From the NCBI RefSeq assembly GCF_014353015.1, contig NZ_CP060704.1:5109001-5173000 (forward strand): a stretch of DNA of 64,000 bases, written 5' to 3'. This document shows, in pieces, positions 8,280 to 17,565 of the stretch. How positions within the stretch are numbered: position 1 is the first letter of the stretch; every line of letters begins with the position of its first letter. Under the pieces are notes generated by a model that did no database searches, was not told the DNA's origin, and saw nothing but the letters and a program-made list of their open reading frames with translations. A program made the position numbers and the translations under genes. Source of the stretch: Chitinimonas koreensis (GTDB lineage Bacteria > Pseudomonadota > Gammaproteobacteria > Burkholderiales > Chitinimonadaceae).

Positions 8280-10331
8280 CTACGGCCTGACCTTGAACAC
8301 GCTGCGCCCCATCAGCACGAAGAAATTCCCGTTGCGGTAGATCACCTGGCCCAGGTTGGTGCCGATCTCTTCCAGCGCCGCCCCCGGCCTGGCCCGATAG
8401 CGCTTGCGGCTGGCCACCTGGCTCAGCAGCACGGTGCCGTCCGGGCCGATGGCATCGATGGTGCTGGCGACGGGGAAGGACGAAAGCTGCTGGTCCACAC
8501 CCGCGCTGCGCCGCCAGACCTGGCCGATCTGGTTCAGGTCGCGGGCGACATAGGCCACGTGGCCATTGGCGATGGCGTAGTCGGTGCCCGGCTGCGGCTG
8601 CGTCGTGCCGGCATTGGCCAGGAGGCTTTCGGCGGTGCCGTCGTGGTAGACGATGGAATAGGTCTGATTGCTGCAGCAAGGCGTGCTTTTGCGATAGACC
8701 GCCCCATTGCCATCGGTCAGCGGGTAGACGTTCCACAGGCTGACGGCCGCGTCATTGGTCAGCGCCTGGTCCAGCCCGCCGCGCCGGCGATGGATGTTGT
8801 AGCCGAGTCCGCCCGAACCCGCGGTCCAGTAGACCACGTCGCCATTCGCGGCCACGGCGTTCTGGGTGTTGCCCGCCACCGTGGTCTGCAAGGTGGAGAC
8901 CCCGTTCAGCAGGTCGCGTGCCCACAGCCCAGCCGGGGAGGCACTGCTGTAGACAGCCCAGTCGCCGGCCACGCTCAGGCTGTTGCTCCCGGCAATCTGG
9001 CCCAGATCGGTCAGGCTGCCTGCCCGCCATTCGGTGAGCATCGGCCGCGGCGTCGGGCCGCCGACCGATCCCTTGACATAGAGGGCTCCCGACCGCGTCA
9101 GGTAACCCGGCCCGCCATAGGAGCCAACCAGGTCGGGTGAGCTGTCGACGGCGACCAGGCCGCCGGTCGCGACATCCAGCACTGCCAGCGTGGGCAAGGC
9201 CGCCAGCGGATCGAGATACAGCACGCGGGAACCGAGCACGTCCCAGGCCGGCCCGGCCACTTCGGCCACCTGCTGCAGGCGTTGGCTGTCCTCCACGTAC
9301 AGGGTCCGGTCGACGTTCGTCTGGTTGCCGGCGGCGTCGACGCTGTAGAGCGTCAGCTGGACCTTGCGGCCCAGGTAGGCGGACAGGTCGGCGTCGGCGG
9401 AAATGAAGTCGATGCCCCTGGCCACCACCGTGCTGCCCTCGATCATCGCAGTCAGCGAGGTGCAGCTGCTCTGGCCGCTGCCAGTGCAACGGGCCACGAT
9501 CCGCACCGAGCCCGGCGCCACGGTCTCGTTCAGCGGCGCCGAAATCGCGATCTGCGGCAGCGCCTGGTGCACGATCGGCACGACGGCATCGGTGACGTTG
9601 GACGCGGTATCGGTGGCCGTCACCACCAGATCGAGCTCGCCCGCAGGCAAGCCCGCCAGCGAGCCGGTCCCGCTCCAGGCCAAGCCGATTCCGCCGACGC
9701 TGCCGTAGCTGAGCGGAATCGTGTTCCCGTTCACCGTGGCGGTGACGGAGGCCAGCGGCTGGGATGCGCTCACCTGGGCGACGATCTGGTAGCTGTCGCC
9801 CGTCGTCTGGCCCGAAGCGGGCTGCAATACGGTGGTGGCGACAGCCGGCGAGACGTTGGCCCCCTGGGCCGTGAACTGTACCGCCGGCAGGCCGGCGACG
9901 CTGGCCGCCAGCCGGTTGGTGCCCTTGGCCACGCCCAGTCGCCAGTTGCCGCTCGAAGCGCGCCCGGCGGCATCGGTACGTGCCTGCGCGTACTGGATCT
10001 GCCCGCCGCCGCTCGTGATGCTGAACGACACGTCGACTCCGGGCATGGGCGCCCCGAGGCTGCTGGTCACGACGACCGCGGGAGCCACCGCAACGGCCGT
10101 ACCGGGTGCCGCGGTCTGGTCGTCGCCGGCCGCCTTTGCGATCGATTGGGGAACCGGCGTGGGTGTGGGGACCGGGGTAGGCGTCGGAACCGGTGTGGGG
10201 GTGGGCGTAGGCGTCGGAATCGGCGTGGGAGTGGGCGTCGGCGAAGGCGTAGAACCGCCGCCCCCGCCGCCGCAGGCGGCAAGTCCGAATACCAGCGGCA
10301 GGGCCACGACGGCCGTGGTCAGATATCGCAT
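8280..10331 (-). CDS. Lipoprotein with Pro/Thr linker and Ig-like plus propeller-like regions (paralogue 2)
   Basis: Tandem paralogue of 6027-8150 with the same order: signal with LAAC lipobox (Cys20), a run of glycines, a Pro/Thr linker, a Big-1-like beta domain and a propeller-like C-terminal region; 683 residues. Both copies use the same start context, GGGGA followed by ATCGATG. The last 62 bases of the two genes are identical, although other stretches differ considerably, which points to duplication with later homogenisation. Probably an exposed outer-membrane lipoprotein; no enzymatic motif seen. Confidence 0.8.
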   Translation of the reverse strand: MRYLTTAVVALPLVFGLAACGGGGGGSTPSPTPTPTPIPTPTPTPTPVPTPTPVPTPTPVPQSIAKAAGDDQTAAPGTAVAVAPAVVVTSSLGAPMPGVDVSFSITSGGGQIQYAQARTDAAGRASSGNWRLGVAKGTNRLAASVAGLPAVQFTAQGANVSPAVATTVLQPASGQTTGDSYQIVAQVSASQPLASVTATVNGNTIPLSYGSVGGIGLAWSGTGSLAGLPAGELDLVVTATDTASNVTDAVVPIVHQALPQIAISAPLNETVAPGSVRIVARCTGSGQSSCTSLTAMIEGSTVVARGIDFISADADLSAYLGRKVQLTLYSVDAAGNQTNVDRTLYVEDSQRLQQVAEVAGPAWDVLGSRVLYLDPLAALPTLAVLDVATGGLVAVDSSPDLVGSYGGPGYLTRSGALYVKGSVGGPTPRPMLTEWRAGSLTDLGQIAGSNSLSVAGDWAVYSSASPAGLWARDLLNGVSTLQTTVAGNTQNAVAANGDVVYWTAGSGGLGYNIHRRRGGLDQALTNDAAVSLWNVYPLTDGNGAVYRKSTPCCSNQTYSIVYHDGTAESLLANAGTTQPQPGTDYAIANGHVAYVARDLNQIGQVWRRSAGVDQQLSSFPVASTIDAIGPDGTVLLSQVASRKRYRARPGAALEEIGTNLGQVIYRNGNFFVLMGRSVFKVRP
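10150..10255. repeat. Minisatellite encoding the Pro/Thr linker of paralogue 2
   Basis: About 105 bases of GGNGTN-type six-base units, shorter than the equivalent tract in paralogue 1. The difference in length between the two tandem genes shows that this linker tolerates change in copy number. Confidence 0.75.
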
Positions 10332-10624
10332 CGATTTTCCCCAAGGAGGCCCGGCCGCGGCGTAGCCGCATCGCGGCATGGTTCGTGCCACGGCGAACCC
10401 GCGGCAGAACACGTTGATCGGGACGGAAAGGCATTTCCGATCGGTTGACGATCATCCGGCGCAGCCAGGCAGGCTGCGAATGGCACTCATTACCCGGTAA
10501 CTATAGTCAAGGATCGGCAGCGTCTCGCCCGATACGACCTGCCGGACCTGGCCTCGGGACGGTGGAGTGCGGGAACGACTCGTCCCGGCAAGGAGGCGAC
10601 CTGTTTATCAACCCCCGCCGGACG

Positions 10625-11940
10625 TCACGATGCTGCCGGCGGCACCGATACCTCCAGCCGCACACCCTCTTCGGCGCCATCGTGCACAGGCCCTTCCAGC
10701 AAGGGCACGCCCGTCGTCCCGCCCTCGCGCAGCCGCTCGGCCAGTTCGGCCAGATTCACGTCCAGCGTCGTATCGATCCGGCCGAAGTATTCCCCAGCAG
10801 CCGATGCAGCCCATCCGCCGCCCGCGGCGGTGTCACCGGCCGGGTCACCAGCAGGTGGTAGAGCGCCTGCAGGGTGATGCATTCGAGCGCGGCCGCCAGC
10901 ACCCAGCCGTCCGACCGGGTCGACTGTACCCAGCCGCGCTGCGACAGCCGCTCGAGCAGCTCGTGCAGCTCGTCCTGGCCCAGCGACAGCATGCGGCGCA
11001 GCCGGCCGAGCTGCAGCACCTGGCCCTCGCGCCGCGCCTCGTCCAGCCGCAGCAGCAGCCGCACGGCGTCGTACAGCCGCTGGCCCGGATGCACGCGGCG
11101 GCGCCAGGCCTCGCCGTGCCAGTAGGACAGCGTCGCGGCGATCACCGCGCCGGCCAGCACGATGGTCCAGACCAGGTAGAGCCACAAGAGGAAGATCGGC
11201 AGCGCGGCGAAGGCGCCGTAGACCAGCTTGAAGGTGCCGAACTTTTTCACGTAGAGCCCGAACAGCGTCTTCATCAGCGTCAGCGCCGCGGTCGAGAAGG
11301 CGGCCGCGGTCAGCGCGTGCGCGGTCGGCACCGGGCAGTTGGGCACCACGCGGTAGAACAGCGCGAGGCCGGCCAGCGCGATGACGAAGCCCGAGCCGCT
11401 GAGCAGCGCGGCCAGCACGCCCGAGCCGCCGCGCGCCTCGAGCCAGCCGATCATGGCGAGGCCGATACCCAGCAGCAGCGGGCCCAGCGTCAGCACCGCC
11501 CAGTAGGTCAGCGTCTTGACCAGCCAGGGCCGCTGCCGCCGCACGCGCCAGATGCGGTTGAAGGTCTTGTCGATGGTGCCCATCATCGCCAGCGCGGTGA
11601 CCGCCAGCGTGGCCATCGAGACCGCGGTCAGCTTGCCGGTGTTGTCGGTGAACTGGCGCATGTAGACCGTGATCACCCGGCCGGCCGAATCGGGCACCAG
11701 GTTCTGCAGCAGGAAGACTTTGAAGCGCGCCGAGAAGTCGTCGAACATCGGGAAGCCGGCGACGATGGTCAGCGTGATGGTCAGGAAGGGCACCAGCGCC
11801 AGCATGGTGGTGAAGGTGAGGCTGCCGGCGGCCTCGAGGCAGCGGTCGTCGCGCAGGCGGCGCAGCACGAACAGCATGAAGCCGACCGGCGCGGGCAGGT
11901 TGTGGAAGACGTTGCGGCGGTATTCGGAAAGGGTAGGCAT
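10625..11940 (-). CDS. YihY/BrkB-family inner-membrane protein (apparent frameshift)
   Basis: Polytopic membrane protein of the YihY/BrkB family (formerly misnamed RNase BN). The start at 11940 gives the family N-terminus with AAGSLTFTTMLALVP near residue 40, about six membrane helices, and a winged-helix-like cytoplasmic tail (LGQDELHELLERLSQRGWV). The frame breaks at the C4 run 10792-10795: one extra base restores GEYFGRIDTTLDVNLAELAE and a stop at 10625. Without it the protein would end at 10756 with an unrelated tail. Family function is unresolved, with transport or envelope roles proposed. Confidence 0.85.
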
Positions 11941-12180
11941 GCGTTGGCGCCCGGGATACGGCGGGCATTCGGCTTTCTAATGTGCGTCACCCGGCCGGAC
12001 CGGGCGCTATTCGATGACTTAACGATCGACCATTCGATTTGCTGATTCGATTTCCACGCCCGCCCTCGCCACGGCCGGTAATCCGATCGATCGGGGATTT
12101 CCGCACAGCAGCCGAAGAGCGCGTTTCAACGGCGCGCGCAGGTGGGCGGAGCAAAGCGTGGAATGGCCGGACTATCCATG

Positions 12181-12239
12181 AAATGCGGCGGGCGGCAAAG
12201 CCCTATAATTCCGGCTTTATCGCTCTCCCCGCCCCGTCC
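12181..12239 (+). promoter_or_regulatory. Possible promoter of wrbA
   Basis: A perfect -10 hexamer TATAAT lies at 12204-12209, 31 bases before the wrbA start; no good -35 match is visible 17 bases upstream. The leader would be short with no clear ribosome site. The remainder of the gap from 11941 holds nothing else I can recognise. Confidence 0.4.
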
Positions 12240-12839
12240 ATGGCCGATCTGCTGGTTCTCTACTATTCCCGCCACGGCGCCACCCGCCAGCTCGCCCAGC
12301 TGGTCGCGCGCGGCATCGAGTCGGTGCCCGGCTGCCAGGCGCGGCTGCGCACCGTGCCGGCCGTCTCCACCGTCTGCGAGGCGACCGCGCCGGCGATTCC
12401 CGACGACGGCGCGCCGTACGTCGAGCTGGCCGATCTGAAGGACTGCATCGGCCTGGCGCTGGGCAGCCCGACCCGCTTCGGCAACATGGCGGCGCCGCTC
12501 AAGTACTTCCTCGACGGCACCAGCAACGACTGGCTGGCCGGCACGCTGGCCGGCAAGCCGGCGGCGGTGTTCACCAGCACCTCGAGCCCGCACGGCGGCA
12601 ACGAGGCGACGCTGCTGACCATGATGCTGCCGCTGCTGCACCACGGCATGACGCTGCTCGGCATCCCCTACAGCGAGCCGGGCCTGACGCTGACCGCCGG
12701 CGGCGGCACGCCCTACGGCGCCAGCCACGTGGCCGGCCACGACGGCCGCCGGCCGGTCGACGAACACGAGAAGGCGCTGGCGATCGCGCTCGGCAAACGG
12801 CTGGCCGAGGCGGCGGTGAAGCTGGCGCGGCCGTTGTGA
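12240..12839 (+). CDS. wrbA: NAD(P)H:quinone oxidoreductase WrbA family
   Basis: Flavodoxin-like FMN enzyme that reduces quinones by two electrons; 199 residues, the usual WrbA length. The FMN phosphate-binding start LVLYYSRHGATRQLA (residues 4-18) and the typical GSPTRFGNMAAPLKYFLD and FTSTSSPHGGNEATLL blocks are all present. The start at 12240 was preferred over an upstream in-frame start (12039) because MADLLVLYYS is the family N-terminus. Downstream, in the same orientation, follows the DUF2069-birA-coaX group after a REP-like element. Confidence 0.92.
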   Translation: MADLLVLYYSRHGATRQLAQLVARGIESVPGCQARLRTVPAVSTVCEATAPAIPDDGAPYVELADLKDCIGLALGSPTRFGNMAAPLKYFLDGTSNDWLAGTLAGKPAAVFTSTSSPHGGNEATLLTMMLPLLHHGMTLLGIPYSEPGLTLTAGGGTPYGASHVAGHDGRRPVDEHEKALAIALGKRLAEAAVKLARPL

Positions 12840-12855
12840 GGCGCAGCGCCGCCAT

Positions 12856-12937
12856 GTAGGTGGGGATTGACTCCCGACAGCGCCGGCCGAGGCATCGCAG
12901 TCGGCAACATCGCTGTCGGGAGTAAATCCCGACCTGC
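12856..12937. repeat. REP-like inverted repeat, family 2
   Basis: Arms of about 27 bases, GTAGGTGGGGATTGACTCCC on one side and the near-complement ending GTAAATCCCGACCTGC on the other, separated by about 28 bases. A different arm sequence from the family-1 repeats but the same general architecture. It lies just after wrbA. Confidence 0.75.
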
Positions 12938-12954
12938 AAAAACCGCCCCCTGCC

Positions 12955-13338
12955 TTGCCGATTAAACGATCCGAAAGACCACCCAACGATGTCCCCCTCG
13001 TCCGACTCGCCCGCAACGGCACCCTGGCCGGCCTCCTGGCCCTGTTCGCGCTCTGCCTCGCCTGGGAAGGCTGGCTGGCGCCGCTCAGGCCCGGCTCGCT
13101 GCTGTGGATCAAGGCGCTGCCGCTGCTGCTGCCGTTGCCCGGCGTGCTGCGCGGCCGCCGCTACACCTACCAGTGGCTCAGCATGTTCATCCTGGCCTGG
13201 TTCATCGAGGGCGTGATGCGCGGCTGGAGCGACGACGGTGCGATCCGCTACTTCGCCCTGCTGGAACTGGCGCTCAGCGTCTGGATCTTCGCCTGCACGG
13301 TGGTGTTCGCCCGCTTCACCCGGCCGAGCGCGGCATGA
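12955..13338 (+). CDS. DUF2069 family membrane protein
   Basis: Small inner-membrane protein with about four helices (GLLALFALCLAWEGW, IKALPLLLPLPGVL, WLSMFILAWFIEGV, LALSVWIFACTVVFA) and the DUF2069 motif FxEGVMRxWSD. In the frame as given only a TTG at 12955 can start it. An ATG at 12989 is one frame off and would fit if the C5 run at 12993-12997 had lost one base, giving MSPLVRLARNGTL; given the same defect elsewhere, that start is at least as likely. Its TGA overlaps the birA ATG (ATGA). Function unknown. Confidence 0.8.
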   Translation: MPIKRSERPPNDVPLVRLARNGTLAGLLALFALCLAWEGWLAPLRPGSLLWIKALPLLLPLPGVLRGRRYTYQWLSMFILAWFIEGVMRGWSDDGAIRYFALLELALSVWIFACTVVFARFTRPSAA

Positions 13339-14303
13339 GTCCCTTCCCGCTGCTGCGCCTGCTCGGCCACGACGATTTCGTGCCCGGTCCGCAATTGGCC
13401 GAGGCGCTCGGCGTGTCGCGCGCCAGCGTGTCGCTGGCGCTGCGCTCGGCGGCCGAACTCGGCGTCGAGCTGCATACCGTCAAGGGCCGCGGCTACCGGC
13501 TGGCGCGGCCGATCGGCTGGCTCGACGAGGCCAGCGTGGCGCGGGCGCTCGGCGAGCGGGCGCGCTTCTTCGATCTCAAGCTGTTCGACGAGATCGATTC
13601 GACCAATACCGCGCTGATGGCCGCCGCCGGCCAGGGCGCGCCCTCAGGCCTGGTCTATGCCGCCGAACGGCAGACGGCGGGCCGCGGCCGCCGCGGCCGC
13701 CGCTGGCAGGGCGCGCTCGGCGACGCGCTGATGTTCTCGCTGCTGTGGCGCTTCAACCTCGGCGTGGCCGACCTGTCGGGCCTGAGCCTGGCGATCGGGG
13801 TGGCGGTGGCGCGCGCGCTGCAGGCGCTCGGCGTCGCCGGCGCGCGGCTCAAGTGGCCCAACGACATCGTCTGCAGCGAGGGCAAGCTCGGCGGCATCCT
13901 GATCGAGTTGTCAGGCGATGCGCTCGGCCCCTCGGCGGTGGTGATCGGCATCGGCCTCAACCTGCGGCTGGCCGAAGCCGCACGCGCCGCGCTCGACCAG
14001 CCGGCCGCCTCGCTGGCGGCGCTCGGCTATGCCGGCGAGCGCAACCAATTGCTGGCCGCGGTGCTGGCCGAGCTGGCGCTGCTGCTGCCGGCCTTCGAGG
14101 CGGCCGGCTTCGCCCCGCTGGCGGCCGAATGGGAGGCGCGCCACGCCATGCAGGGCATGCCGGCGCGGCTCTTGCTGCCCGACGGCAGCGCGGTCGAGGG
14201 CGTCGCGCTCGGCATCGCCGCCGACGGCGCGCTGCGCTTCGGCGGCCCGGACGGCGAGCGTCGCGTGCATGCCGGCGAAGTCAGCCTGCGGAGCGCGGTA
14301 TGA
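13335..14303 (+). CDS. birA: Biotin--[acetyl-CoA-carboxylase] ligase (BirA)
   Basis: Activates biotin with ATP and attaches it to the carrier protein of acetyl-CoA carboxylase. It has 322 residues: an N-terminal winged helix (about 1-62), so it may also be a biotin-responsive repressor, then the ligase with the adenylate loop GRGRRGRRW at 116-124, KWPND at 173-177 and GKLGGILIE from 183. The start ATG overlaps the previous stop, and its TGA overlaps the coaX ATG, so translation is probably coupled. I see no obvious BirA operator beside bioA. Confidence 0.95.
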   Translation: MSPFPLLRLLGHDDFVPGPQLAEALGVSRASVSLALRSAAELGVELHTVKGRGYRLARPIGWLDEASVARALGERARFFDLKLFDEIDSTNTALMAAAGQGAPSGLVYAAERQTAGRGRRGRRWQGALGDALMFSLLWRFNLGVADLSGLSLAIGVAVARALQALGVAGARLKWPNDIVCSEGKLGGILIELSGDALGPSAVVIGIGLNLRLAEAARAALDQPAASLAALGYAGERNQLLAAVLAELALLLPAFEAAGFAPLAAEWEARHAMQGMPARLLLPDGSAVEGVALGIAADGALRFGGPDGERRVHAGEVSLRSAV

Positions 14304-15061
14304 GCGCGCCGGTGCTGCTGCTCGACGCCGGCAACAGCCGGCTCAAGTGGGCGCTGGCGACGCCCGGCGGCTACCTCGCGCAGGGCAGCCTGGGCTACGG
14401 CGAGCGGGCGCAGTTGCCGGCATCTCTGGCCGGCTTCGATGCGCCGCGCGCCGCGCTCGGCTGCAACGTGGCCGGCCCGCAGGTGGCCGCCGAGCTGGCC
14501 GCGCAGCTGGCGCCGCTGACCATCGACTGGTTGCGGCCGGTCGCCGCCCAGGCCGGCCTGCGCAACGGCTACCGCGAGCCCGGCCAGCTCGGCGCCGACC
14601 GCTGGGCCGCGCTGATCGGCGCCCGCGGCCTGGCCGCCGGCGACTGCATCGTGGCCATGGCCGGCACCGCGCTGACGGTGGACGCGCTGAGCGCCGAGGG
14701 CGACTTCCTCGGCGGCCTGATCGTGCCGGGCTTCCGCCTGATGCGGCAGGCGCTGGCGCAGGGCACCGCCGACCTCGGCCTGCCCGGGGGCGAGCCCGCC
14801 GACTTCCCGCGCTCGACCGGCGAGGCCATCGTCAACGGCGCGCTGGCGGCGCTGGCCGGCGCGATCGAGCAGGCGCGCGGCCGGCTCGAACGGCATACAG
14901 GCCGGCCGGCGCAGCTCTTGCTGTCGGGCGGCGACGGCCCGCTCTTGGCGCCGCTGCTCGCGCCGGCGCTGGCGGAGCGGCTGATCGCCGTCGATAATCT
15001 GGTGCTGCGCGGGCTCGCCCGCCTCGCCTTCAACGACCCGGAGCGGAAACCTCTCCCATGA
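14300..15061 (+). CDS. coaX: Type III pantothenate kinase CoaX
   Basis: Phosphorylates pantothenate in the first step of coenzyme A synthesis. Type III kinases are ASKHA-fold, insensitive to CoA feedback. The protein has 253 residues with the phosphate loop DAGNSRLKW at 9-17, GADRWAALIGA and an AGTALTVDAL segment carrying the catalytic region. The birA-coaX pairing is common in betaproteobacteria, where the two may also be fused. Both ends overlap neighbours by ATGA, so this is the third gene of a tight operon ending in the SPOR protein. Confidence 0.95.
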   Translation: MSAPVLLLDAGNSRLKWALATPGGYLAQGSLGYGERAQLPASLAGFDAPRAALGCNVAGPQVAAELAAQLAPLTIDWLRPVAAQAGLRNGYREPGQLGADRWAALIGARGLAAGDCIVAMAGTALTVDALSAEGDFLGGLIVPGFRLMRQALAQGTADLGLPGGEPADFPRSTGEAIVNGALAALAGAIEQARGRLERHTGRPAQLLLSGGDGPLLAPLLAPALAERLIAVDNLVLRGLARLAFNDPERKPLP

Positions 15062-15806
15062 AGTGGCTGTTCTTCCTGCTGGTCCTCGCCAATCTGCTGT
15101 TCTACGGCTACACCCGGCTGGTCGAGCCGCCGCCGCCCATCGACTGGAAGGGCCGCGAGGTGAAGGCCGCGCAATTGAAGCTGGCGGCCGACGACTCGGC
15201 CAGGCCGGCCCCGGCCGAAGCACCGGCCCAGGCGGATCCGGCGCCTGCCCCCACCCCGACACCGACGCCCGCCCCACGCCCACGCCCACCCCGGCCCCGG
15301 CCCGGTCGGCCGAAGCGGCGGTCGCCGCCAAGCCCGCGCTGGCCTGCTTCGCCTGGCGCGGCATCCTGCCCGAGGACCTGCCCAATGCGCGCAAGCGCAT
15401 CGCCGCCTTGCAGCTGGGCGGCGAGATCAAGCTGGAGAACAACGAGCCCGAAGGGCCGACCCGCTACTGGGTGCTGATCCCGCCGCGCAGCACCAGCGCC
15501 GAGGCGCAGCGCAAGGCCGAGGAGCTCAAGGCCATCGGCGTGGTCGACTTCTTCGTGGTCAGCGACGACAAGAAATGGCTGAACGCGATCTCGCTCGGCC
15601 TGTTCTCGACCCGCGAAGCGGCCGAGCGCCGGCTCGACGCGCTCAAGCAGCAGGGCGTGCGCACCGCCACCCTGCGCGAACGGCGCGAGGGCGCGCCGGC
15701 CAGCAGCACCTTCTACCTGCGCAACGTCGCGCGCGAGGCGAAGTCGGCGCTGAGCCAGGCGGCCAGCGCGTTCCGCGGCAGCACCGTCGGGGAAACGCCT
15801 TGCTAG
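15058..15806 (+). CDS. SPOR-domain membrane protein (apparent frameshift)
   Basis: One membrane anchor (residues 3-19), a Pro-rich linker, and a C-terminal SPOR-like domain (GPTRYWVLIPP, VVDFFVVSDDKKWLNAISLG, RRLDALKQQGV). SPOR domains bind denuded glycan at division sites. The frame changes in the Pro-coding tract near 15271-15275, where one more C gives a continuous APTPTPTPAP linker leading into the SPOR part. Without correction the first frame stops near 15477. Its ATG overlaps the coaX stop. It is followed by a strong terminator at 15821. Confidence 0.85.
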
Positions 15807-15820
15807 GCTCTTCACCCACC

Positions 15821-15856
15821 ATGAAAAACGGCAACCCGCGGGTTGCCGTTTTTCAT
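15821..15856 (+). terminator. Rho-independent terminator after the birA-coaX-SPOR operon
   Basis: Perfect hairpin with AAAAACGGCAACC and GGTTGCCGTTTTT arms around a 4-base centre, 15 bases after the SPOR stop. Symmetric A and T runs would let it work in both directions. Confidence 0.9.
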
Positions 15857-15892
15857 GGATCTCGTTCAGCGGGCAGCGCCGATCGGCTGTAA

Positions 15893-16065
15893 GTCGGAAT
15901 TCATTCCGACTGCGCCTTCGATCGACATCGCTACGGGCGCATAGCCCACGAACGAGCGCCAGCGAGGCTTCCCGCGGCGGCGGGGACGGGAGGAGTAGGA
16001 ATGAATCAGCGGAGAGTCGCTGTTTCGGCCCGAGCCGATGGTGAGCACCCGGGCTCCCCGGGTGC
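15893..16065. repeat. Short palindrome followed by compound dispersed repeat, copy 1
   Basis: A palindrome GTCGGAATTCATTCCGAC (15893-15910) is followed by a block with CGCGGCGGCGGGG and GGAATGAATCAG and a terminal hairpin CACCCGGG/CCCGGGTG near 16044-16062. The block matches 21430-21545 in the same order but with a different terminal hairpin. It fills most of the 15807-16116 gap; no gene is apparent there. Confidence 0.65.
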
Positions 16066-16116
16066 CTGATCCGCCGCGAACCGCATCCACTGCCCGAATC
16101 GATACCGACCAGGCCC

Positions 16117-16773
16117 TCAGAAACCGATGGTCAGCCCGACGTTCAGCACCGGCCAGGCCTTGAAGTGCTTGAGGTCGTCCTGCAGCCGCGCCTGCTCGGC
16201 CGCCGCGTCGGTGCGGATCTGGTTGCATTGCGCCGCCGGCACCGCGCTGCCGCAGGTCACGTCAACGCGGGCCTTGCTGCCGCCCTGCAGGATCACGCCG
16301 AGGTCGCCGTAGAAGTTCACGCCGAAGCCCGACACGTTGCCGTAGCCGACGCCGAGGTAGGGCGCCGCGCGGCGCTTGCCCTTGATCTCGGCCTTCACGC
16401 TGCCGATCTCGGCGGCGGTGTAGTTGTGGCCGTTGAGCTCGTAGGTTCCGCCGGTCGGGCGGCCGTCGAGCACGAACTTGTTGTCGGCGCCGACCACGCC
16501 GGCGGTCAGCCGGAACGGGCCGAGCGGATGCCAGTCGACCAGCGCGCTGATGTTGGACAGCTTGAGCTTGCCCTCGTAGTGCACGTCGGTCTCGTCGACG
16601 TCGCGGCTGTAGTCGAACTTGCTGTAGCCGATGCGGCCCGAGAAGGTCGGGATCAGGTCGAAGCCGACGTCGGCGCCGATGCCGGTGGTGCCGGCGCGTA
16701 CGCCGACCCCGGCCGCCTGTGCGCCGCCGGCCAGCGTCGCCAGCAGCAGCATGCCCATCCATGCGTGTTTCAT
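16117..16773 (-). CDS. Outer-membrane beta-barrel protein, unassigned family
   Basis: A 218-residue protein with a cleavable signal (MKHAWMGMLLLATLAGGAQA), alternating hydrophobic strands throughout and a C-terminal phenylalanine (VGLTIGF), the classic barrel-assembly signal. Motifs such as APYLGVGYGN and GFGVNFYGDLGVILQG resemble small outer-membrane barrels of the OmpW/opacity type. A Cys pair (VTCGS...AAQCN) sits in one loop. It stands alone, separated from trmB on the same strand by 105 bases. Pore or adhesion function cannot be decided. Confidence 0.8.
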   Translation of the reverse strand: MKHAWMGMLLLATLAGGAQAAGVGVRAGTTGIGADVGFDLIPTFSGRIGYSKFDYSRDVDETDVHYEGKLKLSNISALVDWHPLGPFRLTAGVVGADNKFVLDGRPTGGTYELNGHNYTAAEIGSVKAEIKGKRRAAPYLGVGYGNVSGFGVNFYGDLGVILQGGSKARVDVTCGSAVPAAQCNQIRTDAAAEQARLQDDLKHFKAWPVLNVGLTIGF

Positions 16774-16878
16774 CGTGTCACTCCCATTTGCGTCGCGGCC
16801 CCGGGATGGGCCGTCGTGATCATCGTCGCTACGGTTTTAGGCGCGATCGGCGCATTGCGCCAGCGCCGCTCCCGCCGC

Positions 16879-17559
16879 TCAGCGGCGCTTCCGGAACACC
16901 AGGTCCCATACGCCGTGGCCGAGGTTCAGGCCGCGCTGCTCGAACTTGGTCAGCGGCCGCCAGTCGGGCCGCGGCGCGAAGCCGTCGGCGCTGTTCTGCA
17001 GATCGGGGTTGGCGGACAGCACTTCGAGCATCTGCAGCGCGTAGTCCTCCCAGTCGGTCGCCATGTGGATATAGGCGCCGGGCTTGAGCCGGCTGACGAT
17101 GCGGGCCAGGAAATCGGGCTGCACCAGGCGGCGCTTGTGATGGCGCTTCTTCGGCCACGGGTCGGGGAAATACAGGTGGAAGCCGTCGAGGCTGGCTTCG
17201 GCCAGCATGTGCTCGACCACCTCGACCGCGTCGTGGCGGACGATGCGCAAATTGGAGAGCTGCTTTTCGTCGATCAGCTTGAGCAGGTTGCCCACGCCCG
17301 GACCGTGCACCTCGATGCCGAGGAAGTCGGTATCGGGCCGTGCCGCGGCGATCTCGGCGGTGGCGCCGCCCATGCCGAAGCCGATCTCGAGCACCTTGGG
17401 CGCCTCACGGCCGAAGGCCGCGGCGAGGTCGAGCTTCTGGTGGCGGTATTCGATGCCCCAGCGCGGCATGCCCTCCTCCATCGCGCGCGTCTGCGCATCG
17501 GAGAAATGGCCCTGGCGCAGCACGAAGCTGCGGATATGACGATGGTGCGGATTGTCCAT
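16879..17559 (-). CDS. trmB: tRNA (guanine-N7-)-methyltransferase TrmB
   Basis: SAM-dependent enzyme that makes m7G46 in the tRNA variable loop. The 226-residue form starting at 17559 (MDNPHHRHIRSFVLRQGH) has the SAM motif LEIGFGMGGATAEIA (about 57-71), the acidic DFLGIEVH strand and the hallmark YFPDPWPKKRHHKRR. An in-frame extension of 72 codons upstream only translates the repeat cluster there, so it was rejected as a start. Complete and intact. Confidence 0.95.
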   Translation of the reverse strand: MDNPHHRHIRSFVLRQGHFSDAQTRAMEEGMPRWGIEYRHQKLDLAAAFGREAPKVLEIGFGMGGATAEIAAARPDTDFLGIEVHGPGVGNLLKLIDEKQLSNLRIVRHDAVEVVEHMLAEASLDGFHLYFPDPWPKKRHHKRRLVQPDFLARIVSRLKPGAYIHMATDWEDYALQMLEVLSANPDLQNSADGFAPRPDWRPLTKFEQRGLNLGHGVWDLVFRKRR

Positions 17560-17565
17560 AGGGTC

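Noticed and set aside
16117..16773. OmpA-type porin with peptidoglycan-binding domain
   Set aside because: Only the barrel is present and the protein ends with a terminal Phe; there is no OmpA C-terminal domain.
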